A stretch of 64,000 nucleotides of DNA from Mycobacterium lentiflavum (GCF_022374895.2 NZ_CP092423.2:2914001-2978000); one strand, 5' to 3'. Shown: positions 39,000 through 51,463, numbered from the stretch's first letter. Made by a program: numbers and translations. Notes: generated by a model not told the origin, from the sequence alone.

Positions 39000-40272
39000 T
39001 AAACTTGCGGTGCTCGATCCGCTGGCCGACCAATCGGCGTTGATCGAGCGCATCGCGGAACTGGAAAGGATCAAGTCCGCGGCCGCGGCGGGCCAGGCCC
39101 GGGCAGCGGCCGCACTGGACGCGGCGCGCCGGGCAGCCGAAGCGGCCCTCGGAATGCCCGCGGCGCAGCGTGGGCGCGGGGTGGCCAGCGAGATCGCACT
39201 CGCGCGCCGGGATTCGCCGGCCCGCGGCGGCCGGCATCTCGGCCTCGCCAAAGCCCTCGTGCACGAGATGCCTCATACTCTGGCGGCACTCGAAGGCGGC
39301 GCACTCTCGGAGTGGCGGGCCACCCTGATCGTGCGCGAAAGCGCCTGCCTGGACGTCGAGGGCCGTCGCACTTTGGATGCCGAAATGTGCGCCGACGCGG
39401 CCGGCCTGGACGGAATGGGCGATGCGCGAGTTGCCGCCACCGCCAAGGCGATCGCCTACCGCCTGGACCCACATGCCGTCGTCGAACGGGCCGCCAGGGC
39501 AGAGAACGAGCGCACCGTCAGCATCCGGCCGGCACCCGACACGATGACCTATCTGACCGCGTTATTGCCAGTGGCCCAAGGGGTTTCGGTGTACGCGGCA
39601 CTGCGCCGCGAAGCCGACACGCGCGGTGACGGACGCTCGCGCGGACAAGTGATGGCCGACACCCTCGTCGAACGGGTCACCGGCCGTGACGCGGCGGTCC
39701 CCATGCCGATAGCGGTCAACCTCGTCCTCTCCGACGAAACGCTGCTGGGCGATGGCAGCACCCCGGCCGACATCTGCGGCTACGGTCCCGTTCCGGCCGC
39801 GGTCGGCCGCACGATGGTCTCTAAGGCCGTCGCCGACCGGCGGTCCCGAGCGACGCTGCGAAGGCTCTATGCTCATCCGCGCTCCGGTGCGCTGGTGGCG
39901 ATGGAGTCGCGGGCGCGGGTCTTCCCGCGCGGTCTGGCCAACTTCATCGAGCTGCGCGATCAACGTTGTCGCACGCCCTACTGCGATGCGCCGATCCGGC
40001 ATCGTGACCATGCGCAACCATGGGCCGCGGCCGGAGCGACCACCGCAGCCAACGGTCTCGGCTTGTGCGAGCGGTGCAACTACGCCAAGGAAGCCGACGG
40101 CTGGCGGGTCACCACCAGTATCGACGACACCCACACCCACACCCACACAGCCGACTTCACCACGCCAACGGGACAGACCTACCGGTCGTCGGCCCCACCG
40201 CGGGCACCCACTATCACGGTCAGCGACATCGAAGTGCGAGTCGGCATCGCACTGGCTAAGCATGCCGCCTAG
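38992..40272 (+). CDS. HNH endonuclease, DUF222/13E12-repeat type
   Basis: The protein has 426 residues from ATG 38992. A TAAACT -10 seven bases upstream indicates a leaderless mRNA, so the longer GTG start at 38962 is unlikely. DUF222 fills most of the N-terminal region. The HNH nuclease motif is at the C-terminus: CRTPYCDAP, RHRDHAQPW, then ANGLGLCERCNYAKE, with Cys pairs for zinc. M. tuberculosis 13E12-type genes are known LexA targets, consistent with the SOS box. A Thr-His repeat lies near the end. Confidence 0.9.
   Translation: MFDKLAVLDPLADQSALIERIAELERIKSAAAAGQARAAAALDAARRAAEAALGMPAAQRGRGVASEIALARRDSPARGGRHLGLAKALVHEMPHTLAALEGGALSEWRATLIVRESACLDVEGRRTLDAEMCADAAGLDGMGDARVAATAKAIAYRLDPHAVVERAARAENERTVSIRPAPDTMTYLTALLPVAQGVSVYAALRREADTRGDGRSRGQVMADTLVERVTGRDAAVPMPIAVNLVLSDETLLGDGSTPADICGYGPVPAAVGRTMVSKAVADRRSRATLRRLYAHPRSGALVAMESRARVFPRGLANFIELRDQRCRTPYCDAPIRHRDHAQPWAAAGATTAANGLGLCERCNYAKEADGWRVTTSIDDTHTHTHTADFTTPTGQTYRSSAPPRAPTITVSDIEVRVGIALAKHAA
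40127..40149 (+). repeat. ACACCC hexanucleotide microsatellite inside the HNH gene
   Basis: Three perfect ACACCC units followed by ACACA encode Thr-His-Thr-His-Thr-His-Thr just after the HNH domain. Six-base units keep the frame, so slippage would change the Thr-His count without breaking the protein. Confidence 0.8.
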
Positions 40273-40284
40273 ATTTGCAGCCGT

Positions 40285-41157
40285 TCAGCCGAAGCACCTG
40301 ATGATCGCCGAGGCGATCTCCTCGGGCGCATCCTCCTGGATGAAGTGCTTGGCCGTGGGCAGCTCGACCAGCATGTGATCGGGGAACGTCGCCCGTATCC
40401 GCGGGATGGTCGGACCAGGCCGGAACGCGAAGTCTTTCATGCCCCACACCAGCAGCGTCGGCTTGGCGCCGAGCTTGGCCGGCACCTCGCGGCTCAGCCG
40501 TTCCAGCAGCGGGCGCGCGGCCAACAGCTCCTTGGGCATCTCGGCCACCCCTAAGCGTGCGGCCGGGCTGGGCTGCACGCCGCGGTAGTGGTCCATCACC
40601 GCGGTTCCAGGCCGTTGCGCGGTGCCCGCGGGAATCAATCGCTCCACGAAGAAGTTGCGCTGCAGGATCGCTTTCTGCATCGGGGGGCTGGACATCACGC
40701 GCGAAAAGATCTTGGTCGTCAGCACGTCGATCGGCCAGAACCAGGTGTTGCCCAACACGACACCGCGCACCCGCTCGGCACGCTGGACCGCGATCGCCAT
40801 GCTGATCGGTCCGCCCCAGTCCTGACCCATCGTCAGATAGCCGTCCAGCCCAAGATGATCCACGAACTCGCCGATCACCTGGGCATGCTGGTCGATCTTG
40901 TACCCGAATCCGGGCGGACGATCCGACAGCCCGAACCCCAGATAATCCGGCGCTATGCAACGGAATTGGCCACGAAGGGCGGTGATGATGTCACGGTACA
41001 GAAAGCTCCATGTCGGGTTACCGTGGCACAGCAGCAGCGGCGGGCCGGTTCCTTCGTCGACGTAGTGGATGCGCCCCCGCGAGCTGTCGAACCAGCGCGA
41101 CTCGAACGGATACAACCGCGGATCCGGAGTGAATTCCGGCTTGAACTCCTGATTCAT
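40285..41157 (-). CDS. haloalkane dehalogenase, alpha/beta hydrolase fold
   Basis: This 290-residue protein has the dehalogenase features. The nucleophile is Asp113 in GQDWGG, with Trp114 as halide ligand. Asn47 in CHGNPTW is the second halide ligand. A later Asp in WGMKDFAF and a His in AKHFIQEDAP complete the triad. The enzyme hydrolyses carbon-halogen bonds of haloalkanes to alcohol and halide. It corresponds to Rv1833c. The natural substrate in mycobacteria is unknown. The lipJ gene found next to it in H37Rv is absent. Confidence 0.9.
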   Translation of the reverse strand: MNQEFKPEFTPDPRLYPFESRWFDSSRGRIHYVDEGTGPPLLLCHGNPTWSFLYRDIITALRGQFRCIAPDYLGFGLSDRPPGFGYKIDQHAQVIGEFVDHLGLDGYLTMGQDWGGPISMAIAVQRAERVRGVVLGNTWFWPIDVLTTKIFSRVMSSPPMQKAILQRNFFVERLIPAGTAQRPGTAVMDHYRGVQPSPAARLGVAEMPKELLAARPLLERLSREVPAKLGAKPTLLVWGMKDFAFRPGPTIPRIRATFPDHMLVELPTAKHFIQEDAPEEIASAIIRCFG

Positions 41158-41186
41158 GACCCGCCCTTCTCGTTCAACCCTGTGCG

Positions 41187-43292
41187 TCAGCTCAAGAATG
41201 TACTGATCGCGTTGGCCAGGTCAGGGGAGGCCGAGGTCGCCATGTTCTGGTAGCTGCCACCGCTGAGCTGGGCGACCGCTTCCCAGGTGGCGCGGTCCGG
41301 GTCCGCGCCGAAGTCGATGACGTTGACCGCGATCGGCTTAGCCGGGTCGGCGCTGGTGCGGAAGAAGTTCTGCAGTCCCGGTCCGTCGAGGGATTGGTCG
41401 GTATGCGGCCCCGCCGTAATCAGCAGAATCGAATTCGATTGTCCAGCTCGGTAATTGGTCTGCATATCCTGGTAGAGCATGCGCAGCGTGGTGAACGAAA
41501 CCGCCCCGCCGGCCGAGGAATACTGCTTGTCTAGCGCGGCCGCCAGGGCCGCGGTGCGGGGCTGGCCGTTGACCGGGTCGGACAGCGGGCCCGTCGCGAC
41601 CTCCGAGCGGCCCTCGTGGCCGTCGAACGTCCACAGTCCCAATATCGCGGTCGGCGGTAGCGCTTTGATCCGGTCCTGCAGCGCCGCAATCACGTTGGCC
41701 AGCCGGGTTTTTCCGCCTTCATCGCCGGGCATGGACTGGTCCAGCATGATCGTCGCGGCCAGCCCGCTCGACGGCGCGGCCATCACATCGGCCAGCGTGG
41801 CGCGCATGGCGTCGTCGCCCACCGAGAGCGTGGAAGGCAGTGCGGCGAAACTGGTCACCGGACTGCTCGGCGGTTTCACGCCGTTGACCCGGAACCCGGC
41901 CTTGGCCAGCTTCGCGAGTTGATCGGGCTTGCGCATGAAGTGGGCGAACTCACTGGCCGCCGAGGTCTGTTCCTTCGACAGCCATGAGCCGCTGAGCAGC
42001 ACCGTGGGGTAGTCGGCGACCGGCGCCGGTCCCTGCGGCAGCCAGGATGCCAACGTGTTCTTGGCGTCCGACAGCGATTCGCCGCGCTGGAACAGCTGTT
42101 GCTCGGTGGTGACCACCGCGTGTACCGCAGCGGTAGCGGGGTCACCCTGCTTCAGCAGTGCGTTCATCGCCTCGGTGAGCGAGTTGTCGGCCAGTTTGGG
42201 TTGGCCGCTCGTCAACGAGCGCAGGGCGGCGGTGCCCTGGGTGAGCGGTGCGCCGGGAGGTGCCGACGCCGCCGCCACCGCTTCACCCGCCAAATAGGAC
42301 GCGTCGCTGTTGCCGCTCGTCGGCAACGCCAGCCGCAGCGATCCCCACGCCGGCAACTTCAAGCCCGCCAACGCGTTTGGATTGGTTTGCAGGCCGGGCA
42401 GGGCACCCCAGTTTTGGTTGGACAGCGCCTGCTGCAGTTCGGGCCGAACGGCGAGCAACACCGGCGACGTCACCAGCGAGCGGCTGTCACTGATCGTCTT
42501 CTGGCCGGCGGCAGCGGCCAGCCGGGCGGCCGACACCGAGCTGCCCGGGATCCACAGCGCCGGTTGGGAACCCAAATCCGCCGGCCACTTGCCGATGAAA
42601 CCGGCGATGACGGCGTCGGAGCCGGCCGGTTTGACGTCCACCACCATGCAGTGGTCACCGACCGGGCCGGCCGAGGAGTTGTAACTCTCCGCGAACGGCC
42701 GCACCTGGTCGACGATCGACGGATCGACAACGACGGCAACGGATTCCTTGCCTCCCACGCAGCGTGCAGCGGCATTGTGCGAGCGATGCGACAACGCGTC
42801 GCCGAAGAAGCTCCACAGAATGACGGTGCCGACCACCACGATCACCGCGACCAGGGCCACGATCACGCCGATGCTGACTCCCCGTCGCCCGCCGGCGCTG
42901 CGGTGCCCGCCGCGCCAATCGCCGAGGACGCGGCCCTGCTTTGGCTCCTCCGGCCCGGAACTGGCTGGCCGAGAAGGGAATTCGGGGTATTCGTCGTCGG
43001 CGCGGTCGGCGGCATAGTGGTCATCGTCAGCGTCGCCGGCGGGGAAATCCTCGTCGGGATAGGCGTCGCCTTCGTATTTCTCGTCGTCGGCGAAGTGCGT
43101 GTCGGCATCCCGCTCATCGCCATCGCCATCGCCATCGCTGTCGTAGTCGACGTCGTCCTCGTCGAGGTCCCGTGGATCCGGCTTGTCCCGTTCCTCTTGG
43201 TAGCGAGACACCAGGTCACGGGCGGTGAACTTGGTCGTGGACTCGTCGGAAGGCTCGTCGGACGACTTCCCGGGCATGCTGTGCCTACCCAT
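41187..43292 (-). CDS. membrane-anchored protein with solute-binding and VWA domains (Rv1836c-like)
   Basis: The protein has 701 residues. The first ~100 are highly acidic, with an Asp-Gly-rich run (DYDSDGDGDGDERDADTHF). One transmembrane helix lies near residues 135-160. A long extracytoplasmic region resembling a periplasmic binding protein follows, and the end is a von Willebrand A domain. The metal site reads DQSMP, so the third residue of the usual DxSxS is lost. The acidic part is coded by GATGGC-type repeats around 43110-43165. Function is unknown. Confidence 0.82.
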   Translation of the reverse strand: MGRHSMPGKSSDEPSDESTTKFTARDLVSRYQEERDKPDPRDLDEDDVDYDSDGDGDGDERDADTHFADDEKYEGDAYPDEDFPAGDADDDHYAADRADDEYPEFPSRPASSGPEEPKQGRVLGDWRGGHRSAGGRRGVSIGVIVALVAVIVVVGTVILWSFFGDALSHRSHNAAARCVGGKESVAVVVDPSIVDQVRPFAESYNSSAGPVGDHCMVVDVKPAGSDAVIAGFIGKWPADLGSQPALWIPGSSVSAARLAAAAGQKTISDSRSLVTSPVLLAVRPELQQALSNQNWGALPGLQTNPNALAGLKLPAWGSLRLALPTSGNSDASYLAGEAVAAASAPPGAPLTQGTAALRSLTSGQPKLADNSLTEAMNALLKQGDPATAAVHAVVTTEQQLFQRGESLSDAKNTLASWLPQGPAPVADYPTVLLSGSWLSKEQTSAASEFAHFMRKPDQLAKLAKAGFRVNGVKPPSSPVTSFAALPSTLSVGDDAMRATLADVMAAPSSGLAATIMLDQSMPGDEGGKTRLANVIAALQDRIKALPPTAILGLWTFDGHEGRSEVATGPLSDPVNGQPRTAALAAALDKQYSSAGGAVSFTTLRMLYQDMQTNYRAGQSNSILLITAGPHTDQSLDGPGLQNFFRTSADPAKPIAVNVIDFGADPDRATWEAVAQLSGGSYQNMATSASPDLANAISTFLS

Positions 43293-43345
43293 CGCGGCGC
43301 CCGCTGCCTTTGCGTCGAATCGTCATCAGTCCGGGTGAGCCCGAA

Positions 43346-45544
43346 TCAGGCACCGGCGCGGGCTTTGAGCTCACGCCGTCGCCGATGCAGGATCGGCTCG
43401 GTGTAGCCGCTGGGCTGCTGTCCGCCGGAAAGGATCAGTTCTTGGGCGGCCAAGAACGCGATGCTGTCGTCGAAGTTGGGCGCCATCGGGTGGTAGGCCG
43501 CGTCGCCGGCGTTCTGCTGATCGACCAGCGGGGCCATCCGCTCCAGGCTGGCGCGGACATCTTCGCTGGTGATGATGCCGTGGCGCAGCCAGTTCGCCAG
43601 CAGCTGGCTGGAGATCCGCAGCGTGGCGCGGTCCTCCATCAGGGCGACGTTGTGGATGTCGGGCACCTTCGAGCAGCCGACGCCCTCGTCGACCCAGCGC
43701 ACCACGTAGCCCAGGATGGACTGGCAGTTGTTGTCGACTTCCTCGCGGATCTCCTCGGGTGCCCAAGCCAGTTCCTTGGCCAGCGGAATGGTTAGCAACT
43801 CGTCGATCGTCGTGCGCTTCTTGCCCTCGAGTTCCTTTTGCACGGCGAACACGTCCACCTGGTGGTAGTGCATCGCGTGCAGGGTGGCCGCCGTCGGCGA
43901 CGGCACCCACGCGGTGGTGGCGCCGGCCTTCGGCTGGGCGATCTTCTGCTCGACCATGTCGGCCATCAGCTCGGTCATCGCCCACATGCCCTTGCCGATC
44001 TGGGCCTTGCCGGAGAATCCGGCCGCCAGCCCGACGTCGACGTTGGCGTCCTCGTAGGCCTTGATCCAAGTGGTGTTCTTCATCGCACCCTTGCGGATCA
44101 TCGGACCGGCCTCCATCGAGGTGTGGATCTCGTCGCCGGTGCGGTCCAGGAAACCGGTGTTGATGAACACCACCCGGTCGGCGGCCGCTTTGATGCAGGC
44201 CTTGAGGTTGACGGTGGTGCGGCGTTCCTCGTCCATGATGCCGACCTTCATGGTGCCCTGCGGCAGGCCCAGCACGTCCTCGACGCGGCTGAACAGCTCG
44301 CAGGTGAACGCCACCTCGGCGGGACCGTGCATCTTCGGCTTGACGATGTAGATCGAACCGGTACGGCTGTTGGTCAGCGGCCCGTTGGCGTCACCGGTCT
44401 TGAGGCCGTGGATCGCGGTCAGACCGGTGAACAGCGCATCCATGATGCCCTCGAACACCTCTGTTTCCTCGCCGTTCGCCTCGGTTCTGACGATCGCGTC
44501 GTTGGTCATCAGGTGCCCGACGTTGCGGACGAACAGCAGGCTGCGCCCCGGCAGGGTCAGCTCGCCGCCGTCCGGGGTGGCGTAGGTGCGGTCGGCGTTG
44601 AGCACGCGAGTGAAGCTCTTGCCGTCCTTGCTGACCTCTTCGGACAGGTCGCCCTTGTTCAACCCCAGCCAGTTGCGGTAGCCGAGCACTTTGTCGTCAG
44701 CGTCGACGGCGGCCACCGAGTCCTCGAAGTCCATGATCGTGGTGACGGCGGATTCCAGGACCACGTCCTTGATGCCCGCGGCGTCGGTCTTGCCTATCGC
44801 CGACTCGGGGTCGATCAGGATCTCGATGTGCAGCCCGTGGTTGACCAGCAGCACCGACCAGCTGGGCGAGCCGAGCTCGCCGCTGTACCCGACGAATTTC
44901 TCCGGCCTGGCCAGCGCCGTAGACTCCGCGCCGAGAGCGACCTTCAGCTGGCCGTCTTCGATGCTCAAGCCCGTGGCGTCCACCCACGAGCCCGACGCCA
45001 GCGGCGTCGCCTGGTCGAGGAAGTTGCGGGCGTAGGCGATCACCTTGTCGCCGCGAATCCTGTTGTAGCTGCTACCTTTTTCGGCGCCGTCGCTCTCCGG
45101 GATGACGTCGGTGCCGTACAAAGCGTCATACAGGGAGCCCCAGCGGGCGTTGGCCGCGTTCAGCGCGAAGCGCGCGTTGAGGACCGGCACCACCAGCTGT
45201 GGGCCCGCGGTCGTGGTGATCTCGTCGTCCACCCCGGACGTGGTGATCGTGAAGTCGTCGGGTTCGGGCTGCAGGTACCCGATGTCGGTGAGGAACTGAC
45301 GGTAGGCCTCGGCGTCGAGCGGTTCGATGACGCGCTGCCGGTGCCACTTGTCGATCTGGGCCTGCAGCTCGTCGCGGGTCTTCAGCAAACTCTGGTTCTG
45401 CGGGGTGAGATCGGTGACCACCTTGTCGACGCCGGCCCAGAAGCTGTCGGGGTCGATGTCGGTGCCGGGCAGGGCCTCGTTGTTTACGAAGTCGTAGAGC
45501 ACTCGGGCGACGCGCAGATTCCCCGCCGGCACGCGGTCAGTCAT
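43346..45544 (-). CDS. glcB: malate synthase G
   Basis: The protein has 732 residues when begun at ATG 45544, directly after GGAGGAG, giving [19 protein letters not shown]. Further upstream codons are unconserved. It condenses glyoxylate with acetyl-CoA to malate, completing the glyoxylate shunt. Conserved blocks include [39 protein letters not shown] and the [21 protein letters not shown] region. It is slightly shorter at the C-terminus than the 741-residue H37Rv enzyme. Confidence 0.95.
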   Translation of the reverse strand: MTDRVPAGNLRVARVLYDFVNNEALPGTDIDPDSFWAGVDKVVTDLTPQNQSLLKTRDELQAQIDKWHRQRVIEPLDAEAYRQFLTDIGYLQPEPDDFTITTSGVDDEITTTAGPQLVVPVLNARFALNAANARWGSLYDALYGTDVIPESDGAEKGSSYNRIRGDKVIAYARNFLDQATPLASGSWVDATGLSIEDGQLKVALGAESTALARPEKFVGYSGELGSPSWSVLLVNHGLHIEILIDPESAIGKTDAAGIKDVVLESAVTTIMDFEDSVAAVDADDKVLGYRNWLGLNKGDLSEEVSKDGKSFTRVLNADRTYATPDGGELTLPGRSLLFVRNVGHLMTNDAIVRTEANGEETEVFEGIMDALFTGLTAIHGLKTGDANGPLTNSRTGSIYIVKPKMHGPAEVAFTCELFSRVEDVLGLPQGTMKVGIMDEERRTTVNLKACIKAAADRVVFINTGFLDRTGDEIHTSMEAGPMIRKGAMKNTTWIKAYEDANVDVGLAAGFSGKAQIGKGMWAMTELMADMVEQKIAQPKAGATTAWVPSPTAATLHAMHYHQVDVFAVQKELEGKKRTTIDELLTIPLAKELAWAPEEIREEVDNNCQSILGYVVRWVDEGVGCSKVPDIHNVALMEDRATLRISSQLLANWLRHGIITSEDVRASLERMAPLVDQQNAGDAAYHPMAPNFDDSIAFLAAQELILSGGQQPSGYTEPILHRRRRELKARAGA

Positions 45545-45789
45545 TTTTCTCCTCCATAGTTGCCTCATTGGTCCCACTCGACTCCCGACTGGCCCCAACT
45601 AGCTACGCCGTCAGCCTACCGGCCCACGGCCCGAACGATCGCCGGCGTCCAACCCGCTATAGCAGGTCACGGTGCGGTTGACGGGCTTCGCCGCGGGCTT
45701 CCCGACGGGCCCTGGGGAGCGCCTTCTGGCAACGCGTGTTCCGCCGCCGCACCCTGCCCTTCGCCCCTTCTTGGACTGGCGCCGTTCAA

Positions 45790-46872
45790 TCATACGGGCT
45801 GGACGGGCCCCTCTTTGGTGGGCGGCGGTTTCACTGCGCCTCGCGCATGCTGGCCGACCAGATCCTCCATCAGGTCCTCCATCGCCACCATGGCCACGAC
45901 GCCGCGGCCGTCGGTTACCAGTGCCAGGTGGCTGTTGGTGCGACGCATCCGAGACAGGGCATCGGCCAGCGGCAACGTGATGCTGACCCGCGGCAGCGGG
46001 CGCACCAGCGAGAGGTCGATGACCGTCTGGGGGTCGTCGCCGAGCGGCAGCATGTCCTTGATGTGCAGGTACCCGATGAATCTGCCGTCGGCGTCCGCGA
46101 CGGGGAAGCGGGAGTAGCCGGTCTGCGCCAGGGCGCTTTCGACGTCGCCGACCGTCGGCCCGGACCCCGGCGCCGCCACCGGCACCGCCCGGACCTCGTC
46201 GAGCGGGACGGCCACGTCGCCGACCACACGACTGCCGATCTGCAGCGCCCGGGTCAGCCGGGTGTGCTCCTCGGGGTCCAGCAGGCCTTCGGACACCGAT
46301 TCGGCGATCATCGCGCTCAGCTCATCGGGTGAGACCGTGCTGTCGAGCTCGTCTTTGGGTTCCACCCGCAACAGGTGCAGGATCGCGTTGGCGCATTTGT
46401 TGTAGAAGACGATGAACGGCCGGGCGACGCGCACGTACGCCAGGTACGGCGGCACCAGCAGCATCGCGGTGCGCTCCGGGCCGGCCAGCGCGATGTTCTT
46501 CGGCACCATCTCGCCCAACAGCACGTGCAGTATCACCACCAACGCGAGCGCGATCACGAACGACAACGTGTGTCGTAACGCCAGGGGAATCCCGGTCAGC
46601 TCGAAAGCCGAATGCAACAGGTCGGCGACCGCCGACTCACCGACGCGGCCCAGCAGCAACGAGGCCACCGTGACGCCCAGCTGCGAACCGGCCAGCATCG
46701 AGGCCAGCTGCTCACCGGCGCGGATCACGGTTACCGCTCGCTTCTTGCCCTGTTCGGCCAGGGCTTCGAGCCGGTCGCGCCGGGCCGAGATCAACGAGAA
46801 CTCCGCGCCGACGAAAAAGGCGTTGGTCGCGATCAGCAGGATCGCCAGCAGCACTCCAAGCAAGTCGTTCAC
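45790..46872 (-). CDS. CNNM/CorC-type membrane protein with CBS pair (Rv1841c-like)
   Basis: This 360-residue protein has an N-terminal DUF21 (CNNM) transmembrane domain, with [16 protein letters not shown] early on, and a C-terminal CBS pair (about residues 210-330). Such proteins are linked to Mg2+/Co2+ transport or efflux, though no activity is proven here. Its start overlaps the stop of the upstream paralogue by four bases, so they are one operon. The 245-bp gap to glcB holds no PE_PGRS gene, unlike H37Rv. Confidence 0.88.
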   Translation of the reverse strand: MNDLLGVLLAILLIATNAFFVGAEFSLISARRDRLEALAEQGKKRAVTVIRAGEQLASMLAGSQLGVTVASLLLGRVGESAVADLLHSAFELTGIPLALRHTLSFVIALALVVILHVLLGEMVPKNIALAGPERTAMLLVPPYLAYVRVARPFIVFYNKCANAILHLLRVEPKDELDSTVSPDELSAMIAESVSEGLLDPEEHTRLTRALQIGSRVVGDVAVPLDEVRAVPVAAPGSGPTVGDVESALAQTGYSRFPVADADGRFIGYLHIKDMLPLGDDPQTVIDLSLVRPLPRVSITLPLADALSRMRRTNSHLALVTDGRGVVAMVAMEDLMEDLVGQHARGAVKPPPTKEGPVQPV

Positions 46873-48239
46873 CGCTGGCCCTGCTCCGCGTGTGTTTCCC
46901 TACGGCTGCTCAGTTCGGTCAGCACGACCTGATCGATCCGGCGGCCGTCCATTTTGATCACGGTCGCCTGCCAGCGAATTTCGCTGTCCAACAAGCCATC
47001 TCCGTCGAGCGCGGTCAGCTCGACGGTTTCGCCTACCACCGGGATGTGGCCGAGTTCGCGCAGCACCAGGCCGCCGATCGTTTCGTACGGACCTTCCGGA
47101 GCTCGGTAGCCGGTGGCGGCGGCCACCTCGTCGGTGCGCAGCAATCCCGAAACCTGCCAGCCGTTGCCGGCCGCCACGACATCGGGTGTGGCGTCGTCGT
47201 GTTCGTCGCGCACGTCGCCGACGATCTCTTCGATCAGGTCCTCGACCGTCACGATCCCCGCGGTGCCGCCGTATTCGTCGACGACCAGCGCGGTCTGCAA
47301 CGGGTTGGCCCGGATCTCGGCCATCACCGCGTCACCGTCCAGGGTCGACGGCACCACCGGCACCGTCTGCACGAGCGTGGTCAGCAGCGTCGACGCGCGT
47401 TCGGCGCGCGGAACATTGAACACCTGCTTGACGTGCACGATGCCCACGGTTTCGTCGAGATCGCCGTCGACGACGGGAAACCGGGAGAACCCGGATTCGG
47501 CGGCGGTGGCGATCAGGTCCCGAACGGTGTCGTCGGTTTGCAGCGCCACGATCTTCGACCGCGGCGTCATCAGCTCCTCGGCGGTCCGGGCGCCGAACTG
47601 CAGCGACCGCCGGACCAGCGCGGCGGTGGCGGGATCCAGGGCGCCGGCGCGCGCCGAGCTACGCACCAGCGAGAGCAACTCCTGCGGTGAGCGCGCCGAC
47701 CGCAACTCTTCGGCCGGCTCGATACCCATCTTGCGCACGATCCAGTTCGCCGCGCCGTTGGTCAGCCGGATCACCGGAGTGAACAGCAGCGAGAACATCA
47801 GCTGGAAACCGGCGACGGCGCGCCCGGTCGACAGCGGCCGCGCCACGCCCAGATACTTCGGGACCAGCTCGCCGAAGACCATCGACACCGACGTCACGAT
47901 CACCATCACCATGAACGCGGTGATCCCGTCGGCCAGCCGATCCGACACGCCAAGGGCGTCCAGCCACGGGTGCGGCAGGTCGGCGACCATCGGATCGGTC
48001 AGATAACCGGTCACCAGGGTGGTGATCGAGATGCCCAGCTGGGCGCCCGAGAGCTGGAAGGACAACCGGTCCTGGGCGCGCTGTATGTAGCGGTCGCGCC
48101 GACCGCCCTTGCGGGCGTTGGCGTCGACGGTGGCGCGGTCCAGGGCGGTCAGCGAGAATTCGGCGGCCACGAAGATCGCGTTGCCGAAGACGAGCAGCGC
48201 GATGGCCAGCACGCTGATGAGGGTGACGGTGAGGTTCAT
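46869..48239 (-). CDS. CNNM/CorC-type membrane protein with CBS and CorC-HlyC domains (Rv1842c-like)
   Basis: From ATG 48239 it has 456 residues. It contains the DUF21 membrane domain ([15 protein letters not shown]), a CBS pair, and a CorC_HlyC C-terminal domain ([12 protein letters not shown]). The region upstream of ATG 48239 in the same frame is Ser/His/Pro-rich and unconserved, so it is left out. It pairs with the CNNM gene just downstream. The family is implicated in divalent cation handling. Confidence 0.87.
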   Translation of the reverse strand: MNLTVTLISVLAIALLVFGNAIFVAAEFSLTALDRATVDANARKGGRRDRYIQRAQDRLSFQLSGAQLGISITTLVTGYLTDPMVADLPHPWLDALGVSDRLADGITAFMVMVIVTSVSMVFGELVPKYLGVARPLSTGRAVAGFQLMFSLLFTPVIRLTNGAANWIVRKMGIEPAEELRSARSPQELLSLVRSSARAGALDPATAALVRRSLQFGARTAEELMTPRSKIVALQTDDTVRDLIATAAESGFSRFPVVDGDLDETVGIVHVKQVFNVPRAERASTLLTTLVQTVPVVPSTLDGDAVMAEIRANPLQTALVVDEYGGTAGIVTVEDLIEEIVGDVRDEHDDATPDVVAAGNGWQVSGLLRTDEVAAATGYRAPEGPYETIGGLVLRELGHIPVVGETVELTALDGDGLLDSEIRWQATVIKMDGRRIDQVVLTELSSRRETHAEQGQR

Positions 48240-48433
48240 CGCGGGCGCGGCGATCGCGATGGCCCAGGAGACGAAAGTCGAGCGGGTTTCCGCTTTGCCC
48301 GGATGGCTTGGGTCAGCATGGGGGTTCGACGGGTGCCTGCGGCACGTCATCCCTTTCGCTTGATGGCGCGCAGCGCGCTGCTGCGGGCGTGCAGATCTAG
48401 AAATTCATATGGTAGCGAAGACATCTGGCGCGA

Positions 48434-49897
<1,464 letters not shown>

Positions 49898-51364
49898 CTA
49901 TGCCGGCACTTCGCTGCGGTCGCCACTCCATAGCGTGTGGAAGCGCTTGTCCGGGTCGTCGTCGATACGCCCGTAGGTGTGGGCGCCGAAGAAGTCGCGC
50001 AGGCCCTGGGTCAGCGCGGCGGGCAGCCGCTCCGTGCGCAGGGCGTCGTAGTAGGACAGCGCCGAGGCGAAGCCGGGGATCGGAATGCCCAGCTGCGTGG
50101 CGGTGACCACGACGCGGCGCCAGCTGTCGATCGATGTCTCGATGGCTTCGCGGAAGTAGGGCGCGACGATCAGCGACGGCAGGTCGGCGTTCTCGTCGAA
50201 GGCCTCTTTGATGCGGTTGAGGAATTTGGCCCGGATGATGCAACCGCCGCGCCAGATGGTGGCCATATCGCCGGGGGTGATGTTCCAGTCGTACTCGATG
50301 CTGCCGGCCTGGATCTGGTTGAAGCCCTGGGCGTAGGCGATGATCTTCGACGCGTACAGCGCGCGGCGCACATCCTCGGTGAACTGTGCGGCGTCGGATG
50401 GCTTTGTGCCGAGATCGCCGGAGGCCAGTCCGGTGGTGGCCTTGCGCTGGGCCACCGAACCCGACAGCGCCCGGGCGAAGACCGCCTCGGCGATACCGGT
50501 GACCGGCACGCCGAGGTCAAGCGCGGACTTCACCGTCCAGCGACCGGTACCCTTCTGCTCGGCCTCGTCCAGGATCAGGTCCACCAGCGGCTTGCCGGTC
50601 TTCGCATCGGTCTGTTTGAGCACCTCGGCGGTGATCTCGATGAGGTAGCTGTCCAGGTCGCCCTTGTTCCACTCGGCGAAGATGTCCGCGATCTCGGGTG
50701 CGGACTTGCCCAGTCCGTCGCGCAGCAGCTGGTAGGCCTCGCCGATCAGCTGCATGTCGGAGTACTCGATGCCGTTGTGCACCATCTTCACGAAGTGCCC
50801 GGCGCCATCGGGGCCGATGTGGGTGCAGCACGGCACGCCGTCGACGTGCGCGGAGATCTCCTCGAGCAGCGGCCCGAGCGATTTGTAGGACTCGGCCGGT
50901 CCGCCCGGCATGATCGACGGACCATTCAGCGCACCCTCTTCGCCGCCGGAGATGCCGGCGCCGACGAAGTGCAGCCCACGCTCCCGGATCGCCTTTTCGC
51001 GGCGGATGGTGTCGGTGTAGAGGGCGTTGCCGCCGTCGATGATGATGTCGCCGTCTTCCATGGCGTCGGCGAGTTCATTGATCACCGCGTCGGTCGGGTC
51101 GCCGGCCTTGACCATGATGATCACCCGGCGCGGCTTCTCCAGCGCGTCCAGGAACTCTTCGATGGTCTCCGAGCGCACGAACTTGCCCTCGTCGCCGTGC
51201 TCGGCGAGCAGGGCGTCGGTCTTGGCGATCGACCGGTTGTGCAGCGCCACGGTGTAGCCATGGTGGGCGAAGTTGCGGGCGAGATTCGAGCCCATGACCG
51301 CCAGCCCGGTGACGCCGATCTGCGCGGTACCAGTCTTCGAATCCTTGGAGTCCGGGCCACTCAT
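49898..51364 (-). CDS. gnd1: 6-phosphogluconate dehydrogenase (NADP+, decarboxylating)
   Basis: The protein has 488 residues. The N-terminal NADP fold is IGVTGLAVMGSNLARNFA. The substrate segment GAGISGGEEGALNGPSIMPGG follows, with a Lys in HFVKMVHNGIEY. It makes ribulose 5-phosphate, CO2 and NADPH in the pentose phosphate pathway. It is the long (6PGDH type I) form. The ribosome site is AGGCGAAGAC on the minus strand. It is upstream of guaB1, linking pentose and purine metabolism. Confidence 0.94.
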   Translation of the reverse strand: MSGPDSKDSKTGTAQIGVTGLAVMGSNLARNFAHHGYTVALHNRSIAKTDALLAEHGDEGKFVRSETIEEFLDALEKPRRVIIMVKAGDPTDAVINELADAMEDGDIIIDGGNALYTDTIRREKAIRERGLHFVGAGISGGEEGALNGPSIMPGGPAESYKSLGPLLEEISAHVDGVPCCTHIGPDGAGHFVKMVHNGIEYSDMQLIGEAYQLLRDGLGKSAPEIADIFAEWNKGDLDSYLIEITAEVLKQTDAKTGKPLVDLILDEAEQKGTGRWTVKSALDLGVPVTGIAEAVFARALSGSVAQRKATTGLASGDLGTKPSDAAQFTEDVRRALYASKIIAYAQGFNQIQAGSIEYDWNITPGDMATIWRGGCIIRAKFLNRIKEAFDENADLPSLIVAPYFREAIETSIDSWRRVVVTATQLGIPIPGFASALSYYDALRTERLPAALTQGLRDFFGAHTYGRIDDDPDKRFHTLWSGDRSEVPA

Positions 51365-51463
51365 GTCTTCGCCTCTCAGTTAGGAGCACTTTTCCTACAC
51401 GGTTTCCGTCACACTGTGGCACAGCGGAGTTTCGGTCCGCCAAAGGGATTCGCTGTGGCTGCG

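Noticed and set aside
37042..39474. Long open frame (810 codons) antisense to gcvP
   Set aside because: It is a GC-rich shadow; the plus strand encodes gcvP and the HNH gene with clear motifs, and the antisense protein is Arg/Gly/His-rich without any domain.
40127..40149. Short tandem repeats here and at 55177-55204 considered as CRISPR
   Set aside because: There are no spacers and no repeat-spacer periodicity; they are a microsatellite and a simple 14-bp duplication.
42099..43406. 435-codon plus-strand frame opposite the VWA gene
   Set aside because: It is antisense to a gene with a membrane helix and a VWA domain; the hydrophobic run arises from the complement of the GATGGC-type repeats.
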